From Mercenaria mercenaria (taxonomy: Eukaryota > Mollusca > Bivalvia > Venerida > Veneridae): a stretch of 64,000 nt of DNA. Under the pieces are notes generated by a model. The model ran no database searches. It was not told the origin of the DNA and saw nothing but the letters and a program-made list of their open reading frames with translations. Position 1 is the first letter of the stretch. Each line of letters starts with the position of its first letter. The stretch lies in contig NC_069373.1 in the NCBI RefSeq assembly GCF_021730395.1, positions 46,280,501 to 46,344,500 on the forward strand, in the 5' to 3' direction. Of the stretch, positions 23,900 through 36,767 are shown in pieces. The position numbers and the translations under genes were made by a program.

Positions 23900-25345
23900 T
23901 TCAGAAACTATGTGATAGCATTGCAGTGATGGTAGCTTTTTGTGAGTTATTAGCCGTGCAGTAACCCCATCCCAAAATAGACTTTCATCAAACTCCTGTT
24001 ATACATAAGAAGACTTTCTATTTCAAACTAATGGTTCTCTCTGAATTTTTGACTATATTTGCTTCGAAATTGATAGACAAACAGCTCAGTTTATGTATTT
24101 TATGTATTTTACAGAACTGTTGTTGAACTATTGCCTCTTTAGCTTTTAGTGATTGCAATTACAGACACACATAGACCAGTGCTTAAACATAATTAAAGAA
24201 TACAAATATTGTTTCATAATATGCAGTAAGAAAGGTATTTTGCCCATTCTTGGACTAATATGACATGTTAAAATACATAGAGTATAAGGAAGTAGAATTC
24301 TACAGATCACAAAATCAAGTTGTCTGCCATTGGCTGTTGGGGCGCTTGTAATTTACGGTCTATTAAATTAAATGTGCGTTACCTACTTGTTTGAAATTAA
24401 TTAATACTTCTATAAATGATATGGAACAGTAAAGTATGAATGTCGTTAAATCAAAGCAATTTCTGAACTAGTTTTGATATGTTAAATCTATAATTAGACA
24501 GTTATTCGCAGGCCATTAGTTTTTAATATCAAAGTCACCTTGTTGTTATTGTAATTTACGTGACAATACACATGTAGACGCAAAATACAAAATATGTTGT
24601 TTAAACATGATGTTTTACTATCTGATCTATCTGAAAGGTGCATATTCATGCCTACTTCTGTATCAATGTTCTTATGCTTAAACAGTAAACATTTGTATGC
24701 TGCATAATACTAGATGGTATCTTTATACAGTAAAATACGTAACCATAAAATCAAGATTTTCATAGTATTTCATATAAACATGATAAAGTGGTTATTATTT
24801 AGTATAATGTTTAGAAAAGAAACATTTTAACTTATCAATAAAATCATTCTACAATTAGATATCAAATGTCATGTAAATTAATTGAATAGAAAAGTGTAAT
24901 TTATGTTACAAAATGTTACCGTAATCGGTAATATGCTGCTGTTATTATTTTCAGTCATTGTATATCATGTCAAGGTTATTCTTTGTTTTCAATAATTTAA
25001 AACCACATTTTCTATGTATCCAACATACTAGAACGTTCTTAGTTATGACTCTTTATCACTGTCTGAATCTTATAAGATAAAGGCTATTCTCATGGGCATG
25101 TAGCCAAATATACACCTTAAAGAAAAGATCAAGGTCGTTTAATTTTATATGAATAAAACTACAAAAGTATTAACTGAATGTAGGAAAGACATTCAGGGAT
25201 TGTATCAAATTTGAGTCTATTATAATAAGTTTTCCTTTTTTTTACAATAGCTATGCAAATATGTATGTTAAAAAATTTGTAGAATAATATAAGTAAATAA
25301 ATAAGTAATTGATAGCTGACTAGTCTGACATGGTGGCAACAGGGT
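23900..25345. other. AT-rich stretch between recombinase blocks
   Basis: No coding region or tandem repeat was recognised. It may be an intron-like spacer or unrelated DNA inserted between the pieces of the DIRS-like element. Confidence 0.35.
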
Positions 25346-25350
25346 CATGT

Positions 25351-26730
25351 CTATGCCGTCGGAACGATCAGGAACGCCGTCTTGGTTGCCATTCTTCTTG
25401 ACAAACATTTCGTACCTAACCTTGTTGATGTTCCGTTATTTTGGATGACCATTATACTGCAAATACAAATGACTCTCCGTCCTCCAAAACGTCGTCGGAG
25501 CACACATGTTGACGTCTCACCAGTTAAGCTGTCTGAACATAATTGAGTTTTGTTGTCATCATTGCTCATAAAATATTTCCAATTCTGCGGATGTTCTGCG
25601 GTATTTTTGACCAGAAAACAGAAGTGTTGGTGCAGTTCCACGTCGTTTTCTTTCGACTGACTAGATCGTTTTGGAAAAGTATGTATTTGCAACGAAATCT
25701 ACTGTGAAAGTATCGCCATCAATGATGCTAGATATATTTTCAATAGAATGGTATGATTGTTGCAGCTCGATACTTCCGTCAACGTGGTATTATAGTTTGG
25801 CTTTGTCTGTATTTGTTTCCGTATTTTGCCAAGGACACAGGAAATTCTATGTCTACATCATGCGCGTTCAACAACTAATATGACGAATAGTCCAGACACA
25901 TTTCTTTCAACTTTGAATGGAAACATAATTTTTTCTACAACTGTCATCGCTTTTTTGATATCCGCATAATCGGCTTTGATTTTAGCAGGTTCCACTTCTT
26001 TGTGTGTGGATTTGTCTTCTAAAGTCATGTCTGTATTCGGTTGTGTAGCTTCAACATATTTACCTCGCATGTGCTGTGTTAAATAACACCTGTAGAATGA
26101 AGACAATTTTCTGCTGAAACTTGTGATGCTTTTCTTTTTCTTGGCATGAAGGTTGATAGTCTGTTATATAGTAATTTTTACAGCATTCTATGATGCTGGT
26201 ACGGCTGATCTAGACACACTGAAGCCACGACCCCTCCAAAGCTTTTCTGCACAAGGGTGGGTTACTTAAGATTCATCATAAGGAACAGATAGGGGAGCGG
26301 TGGTCTAGTGGATAAGGTGTCGGCTCCAGGAGTCGTGGGTGACTTTTCTATTGACACTAGTACTGGTTTTCCAGGAAGCGGACTCGACAGTGATACCAAC
26401 AGGTTTGACGCTTTCATTACAAACGAGCTAAAACAAATTAGCATAAACTAACGGATAAGCAGGTAGATACATTGCATCGTTCCGATGATTGGACGCAAAT
26501 GATAGTGGGCACAACTTGTGCCAGACTGCTATATGCACATCCAGGTCGTTGACATTTGTGGCCTCTGTTAATGCCAGTACATAATGAATGATATCAATAA
26601 AGTATATACAGAATTGTGCCCTTTTCCGTGATGTCTCACTCTGACACTTTTGAAGTGTTGGTACTTTTGAAAGTACTCTTTGAACGCTGTTTGACTTGCA
26701 ACGGATTTTCAAGGCTTGGATTGTCAGCAA
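25351..26730 (-). pseudogene. Decayed copy of a multi-copy uncharacterised animal protein
   Basis: Three minus-strand pieces keep order: 26730-26428 (IIHYVLALTEATNVNDLD...FASNHRNDAMYLPAY), 26106-25858 (DIKKAMTVVEKIMFPF) and 25692-25351 (WKYFMSNDDNKTQL). From memory these match blocks of a large uncharacterised protein found in many copies in fish and invertebrates (FFxFDxxNYARWLPxYLxDM, NPF and WRxFLxxxxNKxEL), which behaves like a mobile-element product. The function is unknown. The copy is heavily broken and carries a SINE inside. Confidence 0.5.
26285..26410 (+). mobile_element. tRNA-derived SINE
   Basis: The head GCGGTGGTCTAGTGGATAAG and GTGTCGGCT resembles an A-box region. It is followed by a degenerate B-box around GAGTCGTGGGTGAC and the body TATTGACACTAGTACTGG and AGGAAGCGGACTCGACAG. 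It lies within the 25351-26730 relic. Confidence 0.65.
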
Positions 26731-26734
26731 GTTC

Positions 26735-27765
26735 CTTTACTTGTTTACATAAACATCGGTTGAAGGTCAAATAATTATGGTTGAATATATGTGTCATCTG
26801 TTAATATTTAGTAAGTGTCAGAAGATTTCTAACATTTAAACTAGTCACTATGAAACCATGGTGTTCCAATGAGTATCTATATGTTTTCTATTTGTTTAAA
26901 ACCTAATTTTAAAACGTTTTACAATATATACGTGTAAACTTATGTTCTTGAACATTTATAATTGATTTGTACTGATTTCGGTAACACATATTATTGTAAC
27001 GTAAAATTCGCACAACAATTGCAATGAGATGGTAATTCACTACATTCTAGTACATATCTAGATCAACATAACAAATTATGTATAGTTATTATAAAATGTT
27101 ATAATTTATTCCCAATCTGTGTAGCGCATTTTCTTCACTTTAGAAATTTCAGTTTTGTAACATTTTGGTAACATACAAACTTATACGGAGATTACATCAT
27201 GAAAACATTCCTTCAACCGCAGAAAAAATAGTTATTAGAAACACTATTCAGTCTGTACTTTCAATTGTATGAAAAATCATAACATCCTGTTTATTGGGTT
27301 ATAAGTACGAGTAAAATATCTATAATGTTGGTAATAAAATCACTGTTACGTAAATCACACTAATTTAGATGTTAACGTGTGCGTGAAAGAAATCTTGTTT
27401 TAAAGCACATTCAATTCATGGTTAAATAAGACTGTTAATAAACAACAGAATGCACTTTTTATTAATCATTGTGTAACACTATTTCATCGTCTTAAATGTT
27501 TTTAGGAAACATATTAAATGTCCCGTAAATTACAAAAACCCCAACAATTAAACGGCATTTATGTAGCAATAAAAAGCATTCAGTATTTTCTTTCTGAAAG
27601 CCATAATGTGTAATTCCTTAGGGAAGGCAGAGGGAAATGGTACCTCAAGGTCTAACATCTATCTGAAGAAAATCTAATTATGAACTGTAATTATGCTTAA
27701 TAGTTGTCCATGCTGTTAAGATGTTCTTTATAATCATTATTCTAATTAACATTTATTCAAAGAAG
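26735..27765. other. AT-rich stretch
   Basis: No gene or repeat recognised. Confidence 0.35.
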
Positions 27766-27769
27766 CAAA

Positions 27770-29062
27770 CACAACAAGAGCTGTCACAGGAGACAGTGTG
27801 CTCCACTATTTCCATGCTGAATAGTGAAACCGGGCACATCTGAGGAAACTGGAGCTGTCACTGGAGTGTTTATTAACTCCAATGGTGATTGAAGATATTG
27901 CACAATTGCCTGAGTCTGTGTCAAAAATATTAAGTAATAAGAGAGGTACAGATAAAGTGTATCAAATCACTATATAAGTATAGCCTAAGCAAAAAGGGGG
28001 CATAATTAATAAAATATTGGTGCAAGAGTTATGCATCTTGTGTCATATGATGTGGGTGATAATGTGGAACAACTACTTCAAGTTTGAATCAAATGCATTT
28101 CATAATAACTGAGAGATAGTGAAAATGCATCAAAATTAACCTTTAATTCTAAGTAAAATGGGGCATAATTCATGAAATATTGGTGCCAGAGTTATGCACC
28201 TTGTGTTAAATGGTGTGGGTGATGATGTTGAACAACTATTTTAAGTTTGAATCAAATCCATTCTGTAATAACAGTGATAGAGTGAAAATGCATTAAAACT
28301 TTAACCTGAACTTCTAAGTAAAAAGGGGGAATAATTCATGAAAATTTTTTGCCAAAGTTATGCTTCTTCTGTCAAATTATGTGGGTGATGATGTTGAACA
28401 ACTATTTTAAGTCTGAATCAAATCCATTCAGTAATAACAGTGATAGAGCGAAAGTGCATCAAAACTTTAACCTGAAATTCTAAGTAAAAAGGGGGAATAA
28501 TTCATGAAAAATTGGTGCCAGAGTTATGCACCTTGTGTCAGATGGCATCGGTGATGATGCTGAACAACTATTTTAGTTTGAATCAAATCCATTCAGTAAA
28601 AACAGAGATAGAATGAAAGTGCATCAAAACTTTAACCTGAAATTCTAAGTAAAAAGGGGGAATAATTCATGAAAAATTTGTGCCAGAGTTATGCATCTTG
28701 TGTCATATGATATGGGTGATGATGTTGAACAATTATTTTAAGTTTGAATCAAATCCATTCAGTAATAACAGTGATAGAGTGAAAGTGCATCAAAACTTTA
28801 ACCTTAAAAACTAAGTGGAAAGGTGAGATAAATCATGAAATATTGGTGCCAGAGTTATGGCCCTTATGCCAGATGATGTGGGTGATAATGAGGAATAACT
28901 ATTTCAAGTTTGAATCAAATCCATAAAGTAATTACAGAGATAAATTGAAAAAAGCGAAAGTGTGAAAAAAACTTTAACCAAGGTGGGGACGCGGAAAGAC
29001 GCCGAAGCCGACGCCGGGTCGAGTAGGATAGCTCTCCTTATACTTCGTATAGTCGAGCTAAA
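27770..29062 (+). mobile_element. Pearl-like element with about six 163-165 bp core repeats
   Basis: The left head is AAGAGCTGTCACAGGAGAC. Core repeats from about 27960 to 28980 contain TAAAAAGGGGGAATAATTC, GCCAGAGTTATGCACCTTG and TTTGAATCAAATCCATTC. The right end has GACGCGGAAAGACGCCGAAG and the hairpin-capable ATACTTCGTATAGTCGAGC. The architecture is the same as at 7620 with a different core. The small frame at 28962-29186 is not a gene. Confidence 0.75.
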
Positions 29063-29064
29063 AA

Positions 29065-29490
29065 TGTCGAAAATTAAGGAAATATTTTATTTATTTGTTC
29101 TTAAATACTTGTTACAAATACATCAATTATTTAAACTGGATAGCATATGTTCCATAATTCGTATGTCTACATTGGATATATTTTAGCTCACCTTACCTTG
29201 TATCTAAGTGTAGGCATATAACAGGATGATATCACACCAAAAGCTACCGTCGATACATTGCTATCATATATTATCTTACTCCAGGGTTGTATACCTTTCC
29301 AAAAATCTCTATGAGAATTAATCCCCCGAGATGGTACCAATCAACCCTATGGCTCATGTACTAAATAGGCTTTGAAGCAATTCTTATGCAACCGTTTAAA
29401 CATAATTTTAGCCACTCATCGGTACAAGGATTTAATGAAAACGACAAATTATGCGCCCAATTAATAGCATAAAAAATAGAATTTAGTTTA
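29065..29490. other. Short unassigned stretch
   Basis: No coding region or repeat recognised between the pearl-like element and the recombinase N-terminal block. Confidence 0.35.
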
Positions 29491-29496
29491 GATTTA

Positions 29497-29811
29497 CTAC
29501 ACAAATGTTCGCCTTGAATAGTAGACACTTAAATAAAGCGCTACGGTTGTAGGAGAAGCGGGTAAATTTGAAAGTTTCATTTTTTCGCACCACTTACTAA
29601 AATTCTTGAAGGTGAGAGAATAATTCCGTGTTGTGGATGGTTCCTTCCCACGTATACATGCTTCTTTAACTGCTGAGAACAGGTCTGGTTGAACGAATTT
29701 CGAATGTCTTCTAACATCATTCAACCTCTCAGTATTAAACAAACCTGTAATATTGCATTTAAATGTTTTGTGATATATGAAACAATTACACGAAAGGACA
29801 TATTCAATCAT
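29497..29811 (-). mobile_element. DIRS-like element: recombinase N-terminal domain
   Basis: The frame contains LFSAVKEACIRGKEPSTTR, then NYSLTFKNFSKWCEK and PASPTTVALYLSVYY. This is the SAM-like core-binding domain that precedes the catalytic domain in tyrosine recombinases of DIRS elements. It lies directly beyond the RT/RNase H block, as expected. Fossil part. Confidence 0.65.
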
Positions 29812-29999
29812 TGAAGATTTTGAAAAACATGACTAATTACATAAATAAGTATAAATATACTGGCACAAATGTCTCGTGAAATATTCTAAAGCAATCGTGT
29901 TAAAAGCTGCTAAACTTTCATTTAAACACATTCCATTCTTATTACAAGTACTTAATTGGTGGAGCTAGGCGAACCAAAAATCGATTCTTTGTTACGACC

Positions 30000-31906
30000 T
30001 TACATATAAATACCCTCTGGAAATATCAGAAATGTAGTCCTTGAATAAACTTCTCTCTGAAAATACAAGAGGAAAAAATGGACTTGAAGGCCAGTAAGGA
30101 GCTACTATAGTTCCTTTTGCCTTACAGTGTAACAAAAAATTCAGGGTTTTTGGAATCAAATAAACTGGTGGAACCAACCAGTTATTATCCTCTTTCCATG
30201 ATACTGAAAATGCGTCTACGGCCTCTGTATTTGGGGACCAAAACAAAGAATTGTAGCGGGGTAACTTTGAAATTATAATCATTAGCAAAACGATCAACAT
30301 CATGCGGACCGAATATACTATCAATGAATTCAAAAAATTCAGGAGTTACTCCATAGTCATCATAATCTATGAATCTACTTAATTCATCTGCACGCGTATT
30401 ACTAGACCTACTGATCCATTTTGGTTCGATGGAAATACCATTAATAGCACACACTGTAAAAATCTCCAACGCCAAAGTCTGTAATTCAACATTCATACTA
30501 CCTTTCTGAATAATTTGTACACAGTTTTTACTATCTGTATTTCATATGACATGCTTGCCTGCCAGCTGATCTTTGAATGAACATAGTGAGAAGTTAATAG
30601 CTAACAATTCTCTGAATGTAGAACTGCGAGATTTCTCAGATTCAGACCAAACTTTATGAGCTATGGCATTATCGCATTCTATGTAAGCCGCACCGCCAGT
30701 TGCTGAGGCATCTGAATACACAATGCGAGATGGTAAATATTCTTGGAAAGGCTTTTTACTAAAACTGGAGGAAAAAACATTTTTCCAAAATTTTAGGCAA
30801 GTAAAACAGTCTGATATATCTAAGGTTCGATCCCACGTGACCCTTGATTCAATTTTACTAAAAAGAATTTTAGTTTGTAACAAGCACACATTACCAAGGA
30901 CTGGTGCCATAGAGATGATTTTTCCGGACAGCTGCGCCAACTTTCTTGCGGACGAATACGGAAAAGCTTGTAATAGTTTAGTGAGACAGTCTACAGTATT
31001 TTCAATCCGCCTAAGAGGAATACGTAAACGTGCTGACTTAAGATCTAAGACTAAGCCAAGCCATTCTAAGCACTCAACTGGAAGAAAAATAGACTTCTCC
31101 AGATTAACTAAAAACCCCGCTTGCTTTAAAGTGCTAAATACAAAATTCGCATCAGCCTGCGCTAAATCAAAAGTTGCGTTTATTCCCCAACCATCATCTA
31201 AGAAAATAACAATTCTTAGACCACTCGACCGCCAACATTTTACAAGAGGGCGTAGACCTTTAGTAAAGATATAAGGCGCTGACGATAATCCAAATGGGAG
31301 TACAGAAAAGACAAAATATTTGTTTTTTTTCCGTTGAAAGGCCAAGAAAACCCCAAGTGTGTATGGTGTATGGGCTTAACAGAGAAATGATGGTAACCAG
31401 AAGTCAAGTCAAATTTATACATAAAGCCACCAGACATTAAATATTCAAGCTTTTGCAACCTTAAAATCTTCAAATTTAACCTTTTGCTTTTTAACATACG
31501 AATTCAAAACACTTAGGTCTAAAATCAAGCGCTTTTTTCCCGAAGTATTATTTGAAGCTACTGAAAGAGGATTTACATTTTGCGGCACAAACGGGACTTC
31601 GTACACACATTTCTTTTTTATTAGTTGGTCATTTGTATTCTCTACAAAGTCTTGAATTTTTAAAGCAGAAGCGTTATTTTTCATAACGAAAGGAGGAGGT
31701 TTAGTAGTAAAAGGTATAACATAGCCGTCTTTTATAACAGATAAAATGTCAGTATCCGCCTTAATAGTATCTTTCCAAAATGAAAAACAGTCTTTTAATC
31801 GGCCCTTTACCGAGGCATCTGATACGGTAAGCGAACTTTCAATTGATTTACAGAAGAGTGTGTGAAAATCTATATTATCGTCTGATAAATTATCTGACAA
31901 AAGCAA
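30000..31906 (-). mobile_element. DIRS-like element: reverse transcriptase and RNase H
   Basis: RT landmarks in order: KKRLILDLSVLN, MYKFDLTSGYHHFSV, LPFGLSSAPYIFTKG, IFLDDGWG, and LEWLGLVLD in the thumb. They are followed by an RNase H-like VYSDASATGGAAYIE and the DIRS-typical SRSSNTRADELSRF and DVDRFANDYN stretch. The LDD form of the polymerase motif and the post-RNase H region distinguish it from LINE RT. Fossil, broken at several points. Confidence 0.82.
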
Positions 31907-31931
31907 GTACTTATCGTCCTCACATTGAAAA

Positions 31932-32162
31932 TCACTGGCATTGATTATCTGCTGATTGGGGCTTGTTCGTTGTGGTCTCTGATGAGGTGACTAGACCTGA
32001 CGGCAGTCGCGAGAAGTTACTTCCCATGGGTCCTGTAAAGGTTGCGCTCTGCGCAAGTGATGGCTGTAACCTTGCTGCGCAACCGGAAGCGAAATGACCG
32101 GAGTTCCCACATAAGAAGCAGACGACTTCTCTTTGGATAAACCTTCCTTGTTGTCCCGCCAT
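31932..32162 (-). mobile_element. DIRS-like element: CCHC zinc-knuckle segment
   Basis: CFLCGNSGHFASGC is a nucleocapsid-type CCHC knuckle, placed just before the RT block as in the C-terminal part of a gag-like protein. Fossil part. Confidence 0.65.
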
Positions 32163-32741
32163 GGTAGGTCTTCCTGTAGTCTTCCGAAAACTTCGAAAAG
32201 ACTAATAGAACTATTTTGATATGAATATTAATGAACATTACTAAAATAAGTAAAATTAGAAACACTTTTAAAAGTTCAAACTTAATAAGTTTGTTTTTGT
32301 TTAATTAAAGAAAATTGATAAAGCTTAAAAACAAATATCATAAAATACATCAAAATGTATAAAACGATGACAAAATGTCTTAATTTACATTTAGATTGTT
32401 TTTTACTTTGTAAAAAGACAATTTATCGTAATCATTTTATAAGTATGTAATATTTGTGAAAATGCAATATTACCATATGCAAATTACCTTGATTCTCGTA
32501 TTTCATATTATTCCCTATAAACAGCTCACGTACAGTATACAACTACACAAATGGGCTTTTTTCAAATATAAAAGGTTGTTATAACATCATAATAACATGA
32601 CTTTGAACAAATAGATAAAAAAAAAATAAGAATCAATAGTTTTACATAAATCTAAAATCTATAGTTCTTAAAAATAACTTTAGTCTAAAAATATATAAGT
32701 AAACAACAACAACAAAAAATTAAATAAAGGAATTTGGCGGA

Positions 32742-32817
32742 CAGACGTAGATTCGATCTTAAGACCTCTACGTTGCGAGTCGGGCGCGTTACCTCTAGAC
32801 CACTGACTCTACCGAAC
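32742..32817 (-). mobile_element. tRNA-like relic (SINE head or tRNA pseudogene)
   Basis: The minus strand reads CAGTGGTCTAGAGGTAACGC (A-box), an anticodon-loop-like CTCGCAA and AAGATCGAATCTACG (B-box). The T-stem and acceptor arms pair poorly, so a functional tRNA-Ala(CGC) is unlikely. Confidence 0.5.
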
Positions 32818-33726
32818 AAAACGTGTTAAAGCAATGAATAAGTTATTTTACCTTACAATTAACTTACATTATTGTCAGATGAATTACGACTGTTAATCAT
32901 GAGGAAGAATTGACCTCATGACCGATATTGCAGAAAATCGATATCAGGGGAGACAACAGCTATTTGGTATTGGTAACATATATTGGTAACAGGTGACCGG
33001 TATTGCGATGTCGACATCTACTGCCTCCGGGTATTGTCACCTGGATGTTTATTTCAATATCAAGTGTAATAAAAGGGAAGGTTTTTCATAAGATAATTAA
33101 ACAAGCTTCAATTATCACTGGAGTTACAAATTATGGAAAAGGGATTTTTCATTAGAAATAAAAGAAGTCATTTTTATCAAATGAATGTTTAATATGTAAT
33201 TTTCTGAACCATAGCATTTTTAACATGTTATTTTATAATAATTAAATTTATTTTTATATCAATAGACCATATCTATCAGCAATAAAAACCATATTTTCAT
33301 ATAAAATTATTTTCATACATATTCTTATATAAGAAGAATGTATATTTTAACATGTTTTCGAAAAACAATGTAACAAATCGGCTGAACATTGCTATCTGTA
33401 AACCATTTAGATTCAAGTTAAAGGCAAATATCGATGAAGTCTTTTATTTATTTATTTTTTTCATTTTCAACCAAATCTGAAATGTAAATGACCCTTAATC
33501 TCTAGAAAAAAAGGAGGTTCGTACCCATAGACACATCCTTTTATATTTATATAGCACTAGCATTGATATTTTTACGGCGTCTCCCGTATATATAATATAT
33601 TGTCGTTGAAAAATAAAATCTGACATATATATTTAAGAAATATGATCTGATTTTACACTGTTTTAAATAACGCTGTCTTTAAGTATAATATGTGTAAAAG
33701 ACCTAGGTACCACCGCCCCTTCGCAC

Positions 33727-33776
33727 CCCCCTCCCCCCCCCCTCCCCCCTTCCCTCCCCTCACACACACACAACAA
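33727..33776. repeat. C-rich pyrimidine tract
   Basis: Runs of C broken by single T, followed by (CA)n. Low complexity; the open frames on both strands here are shadows. Confidence 0.8.
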
Positions 33777-35631
33777 AAAAAGAAGATCGAACCATGTTTT
33801 ATCCGATTTTATAACTTTTACGGCCATAACACATTCTTGTCCAAAAAAGGAAAACAAAGACAAATATCAAACAGGGAAGTCACAAAATACTAATAAACTT
33901 GACGAATATATTTTAAAATTGTCTGATTGATATGTATACCTGCTGCCACTACCACGTCCATTCTTATGTCACAAAAATACATACGTAAGTTATTTTGTTG
34001 TTGTTGTTTTTTTTTTAAACAGCTGTTTACAATTTATAATTACACAGGTATAGGTTTTGAATTATTTTAATCTGAAATGGTTGAACATCACACGTATATC
34101 AATTCAGTAATTCTTAACATATAGACAAAATAGGAAGTTTAGTGAATCGAAAATTATGGTATGTTTGTAAAATTTAAAAAAAAAAAAAAAAAGATAGTGG
34201 CAATCAGCGTGGTACAGGTATTTTGCCGTATCCAGGCAGACATTATTCATTTTAATATAACTACACATATTCCACCAATATATGAAAACTGTTTGCAAAA
34301 TAAAAAATATGCGAAAGATTAAAATCGCATGATAATTTTACCTTGTAATTACAAAACAAATACCCGTATTAAATTCAAAACGCAATTATAGCCTTATCAG
34401 TATTATAATCGTCTGTGTTGTTTTAACGTTCCTTATTTAGAGGTAATTGGCAAGTTTTATTACAGGTCCAATAAAAAGTATTTATGCGTGATGCATACAA
34501 CATTTTATTACTTCTATATAGAAATTTGTTTCATGTAAAATTATCTTGAATTGAACATGTACAATAAATTATGAAAGTAAGTTAATCACGACGACATTTA
34601 TGATAACTGAAAAGATCATGAAACCAGGTAAAATGTTCACGAAACAAAAATATATCATTAAGTTACTGAAGTAAAATTCAATTCTGTTTTAAATGCAGAT
34701 ATAATTCGCATTGCAAAAACATTCTTGTACACAAAAAAAAATGCTCCGGACATATTTTCCAGCTTTAATTGATCAAGGCGGACCTTGAAATTTATTTACT
34801 CAAATATATTAAGTAAAATATGTACAAAAAATTCTGTATTTACTTTTTTACGACAGTTTGCATTTGTGATCCAAGGGTCGATAGGAAAGCTATCTCTTTT
34901 AATGTTTAATTGACATAATTGGCATAATTGACTCTTGATATTTAAATGTATATGAAATAAGGTGAGAACAACAACATAAGAAGAAATGCGTATCTCTTTC
35001 TTTTTAGAACCGAAATATTAAAATGCAATATTTATCTTATATTGTTTTTGTGATATTAACACAAAATGAATTACTCGCGAGGTAAAATTACATTAAATGA
35101 TTAAATCATTACTTTAACCTTTTGATCACAATACCGCATGTTCACGCGGCATACTATAATATCGTCTGCTTATGACGCTACAACAACAACTTCGCGCTGA
35201 AGTTAATTTTTCTTCGAAATTAGTGGAAATAAACCGTCTGAGAACGAATCAAATTTTTATTTCACAAAAATGAAATAAATATCATTCAAAAGATAAATTC
35301 AATGAGAGTAGGAAAGTTCTTGCACCTAAGCTTTCATATCAATGGTTTTATACAAAAAAATGCTTTGAAGAAACGCATGTATGAGATTTTTGCACATTTT
35401 ATATGGAAACAAAGAAGGGAAAAAATGACGAAATGATGGCATCAAACTTCATGCGAAGAACGAATCAAAAATTAAGATAAAATTTAATTTAAAAAAACAT
35501 TGTGATGAATCAAATGTTGAACTTTGGTAATATGTTTGCACCTAAGGTTTCTTATTTTTAGTAATTTTGTTATTAAGTAAAATGTGTACATGCCCTTCTT
35601 ATTTCTATATAGAAAATCTGACCGCTATCGA

Positions 35632-36156
35632 TTATTGGCCGGAGGAATATTCTTCGGTATGGTCGGGGGTTGTGTCAAACTTCTTGGATTTTTCCAATTT
35701 TGCCTTGGCCCTCTCCTCAGCCCTACATATCTTTTTATCATCGTCGGAGTCACTGGCAACATTTATTTGCTCATACTCTGCTATCGTGGACCATCCAGAC
35801 GGTGAGGAATCTGCGATTCTAATCAACTTATTTCTATGATGTAATTTTTGCTGAGCTTCATTCAAATACTCTTGAGCTTTAGAGGCGTTTCTGAGACTTA
35901 TGGCTTTCTTAGTAGTGTCAAGCAAATCCGAAATTTCAGAATTAAATTGAAACTGTTTCTTATTAGAAATGCTCTCGAATGAAATGTAATTATCACTTCG
36001 TACCTTCTTCCTGACGTTTTCAGCTGTCCACTCAGAATCCTCCTTCAGATCACGTTTGAGATCAGCGAATTTCTCGTCAAAAAATCCTTTCAATTCCTGC
36101 GCAGCTTGTTTCCTCAGATCAGAAGATCTTTCGTCGCCATTTTCTTGGTCGGACAT
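35632..36156 (-). mobile_element. DIRS-like element: gag-like N-terminal frame
   Basis: A 174-residue acidic/basic frame starts MSDQENGDERSSDLRKQ and contains KKQFQFNSEISDLL, YLNEAQQKLHHRNKLIRIAD, SGWSTIAEYEQ and ASDSDDDKKI. From memory, the HRNKLIxIAD...GWxTVxEYE...ASDSDDEK pattern is typical of gag-like proteins of DIRS/Ngaro-type elements in cnidarians and molluscs. Coiled-coil-like heptads precede it. Fossil part. Confidence 0.6.
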
Positions 36157-36341
36157 TATAACTTCATAAACGTATGTTTGCTGCCAAATTTTAACCTCGA
36201 GTGGAGATAAAGCGCGAAAAAACCTATATATACTGGCAGAATTGCACGAAATGTTCGTGCAAAAGCCCGCCAAAACATATACAATAGAAACCAATGAAGT
36301 ATAAAACTAATGAAGGATAGTTAATTTCGAAGCGATAATAA

Positions 36342-36587
36342 TTACATGTTTAAAATGCCCATTAAATCTGGGTCATTGCTAATCAAAACTGAATGAAACT
36401 TCACATATAACTTCTCCAGGATACTACCAAGAGAATGATCAAGGCCATCATTTATTGCTTTACGTCCGTCGTCGTCGACGTCGTGTGCCAACGCTATGTT
36501 TACTATACCCGACAAGGTAATATCTGGAAACGCCATACATGCCTTCCCGCATGGTCTCAAGAGCTGAATAACTACATTCCAGAACAT
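36342..36587 (-). CDS. Unrecognised 81-codon frame
   Basis: Encodes MFWNVVIQLLRPCGKACMAF...DVDDDGRKAINDGL...LYVKFHSVLIS. I do not recognise a family. It lies about 190 bp upstream of the gag-like frame on the same strand, so it may be a leader part of that element, an exon of something else, or chance. Composition is gene-like (balanced residues, one GTCGTCGTCGACG patch). Confidence 0.25.
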   Translation of the reverse strand: MFWNVVIQLLRPCGKACMAFPDITLSGIVNIALAHDVDDDGRKAINDGLDHSLGSILEKLYVKFHSVLISNDPDLMGILNM

Positions 36588-36767
36588 TTATTATTATTTC
36601 TATGAAATTATATTTCTTTGTGCAATTTTTTCAACAAACTATACTACTTAGTATATACTTAGTAACTACACTTTTAAGTGGGAAACTTCACATATCCCTT
36701 CAGAAATGTCTTCCATATTATAATACAAACATATGTTCAATAATTCAAATGCCTGCCTTGGTTATTA

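Larger units (their letters stand above)
32270..35560. other. Long AT-rich stretch between gag-like and zinc-knuckle blocks
   Basis: No coding region recognised. Contains a tRNA-like relic (32742-32817), a C-rich pyrimidine tract (33727-33760) and A/T homopolymers. It is either an intron-like spacer of the DIRS-like element or later inserted DNA. Confidence 0.4.
23161..36160 (-). mobile_element. DIRS-like tyrosine-recombinase retroelement, in separated pieces
   Basis: On the minus strand, from high to low coordinates, lie a gag-like frame (36156-35632), a CCHC zinc knuckle (32162-31932), reverse transcriptase plus RNase H (about 31906-30000), a recombinase N-terminal domain (29811-29497) and a recombinase catalytic domain (23892-23161). 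This is the DIRS order. Two long stretches without element coding, about 3.4 kb and 5.6 kb, separate the blocks; the second contains other relics. It is a broken fossil with roughly half a dozen breaks besides these two interruptions. Long readable frames suggest a moderate rather than ancient age. Whether all blocks come from one insertion is not certain. DIRS-type split terminal repeats were not identified. Confidence 0.72.

Noticed and set aside
30723-31274. 183-codon plus-strand frame
   Set aside because: Antisense shadow of the reverse transcriptase block of the DIRS-like element.
32742-32817. Functional tRNA-Ala gene
   Set aside because: A- and B-box-like motifs exist, but the T-stem and acceptor stem do not pair.
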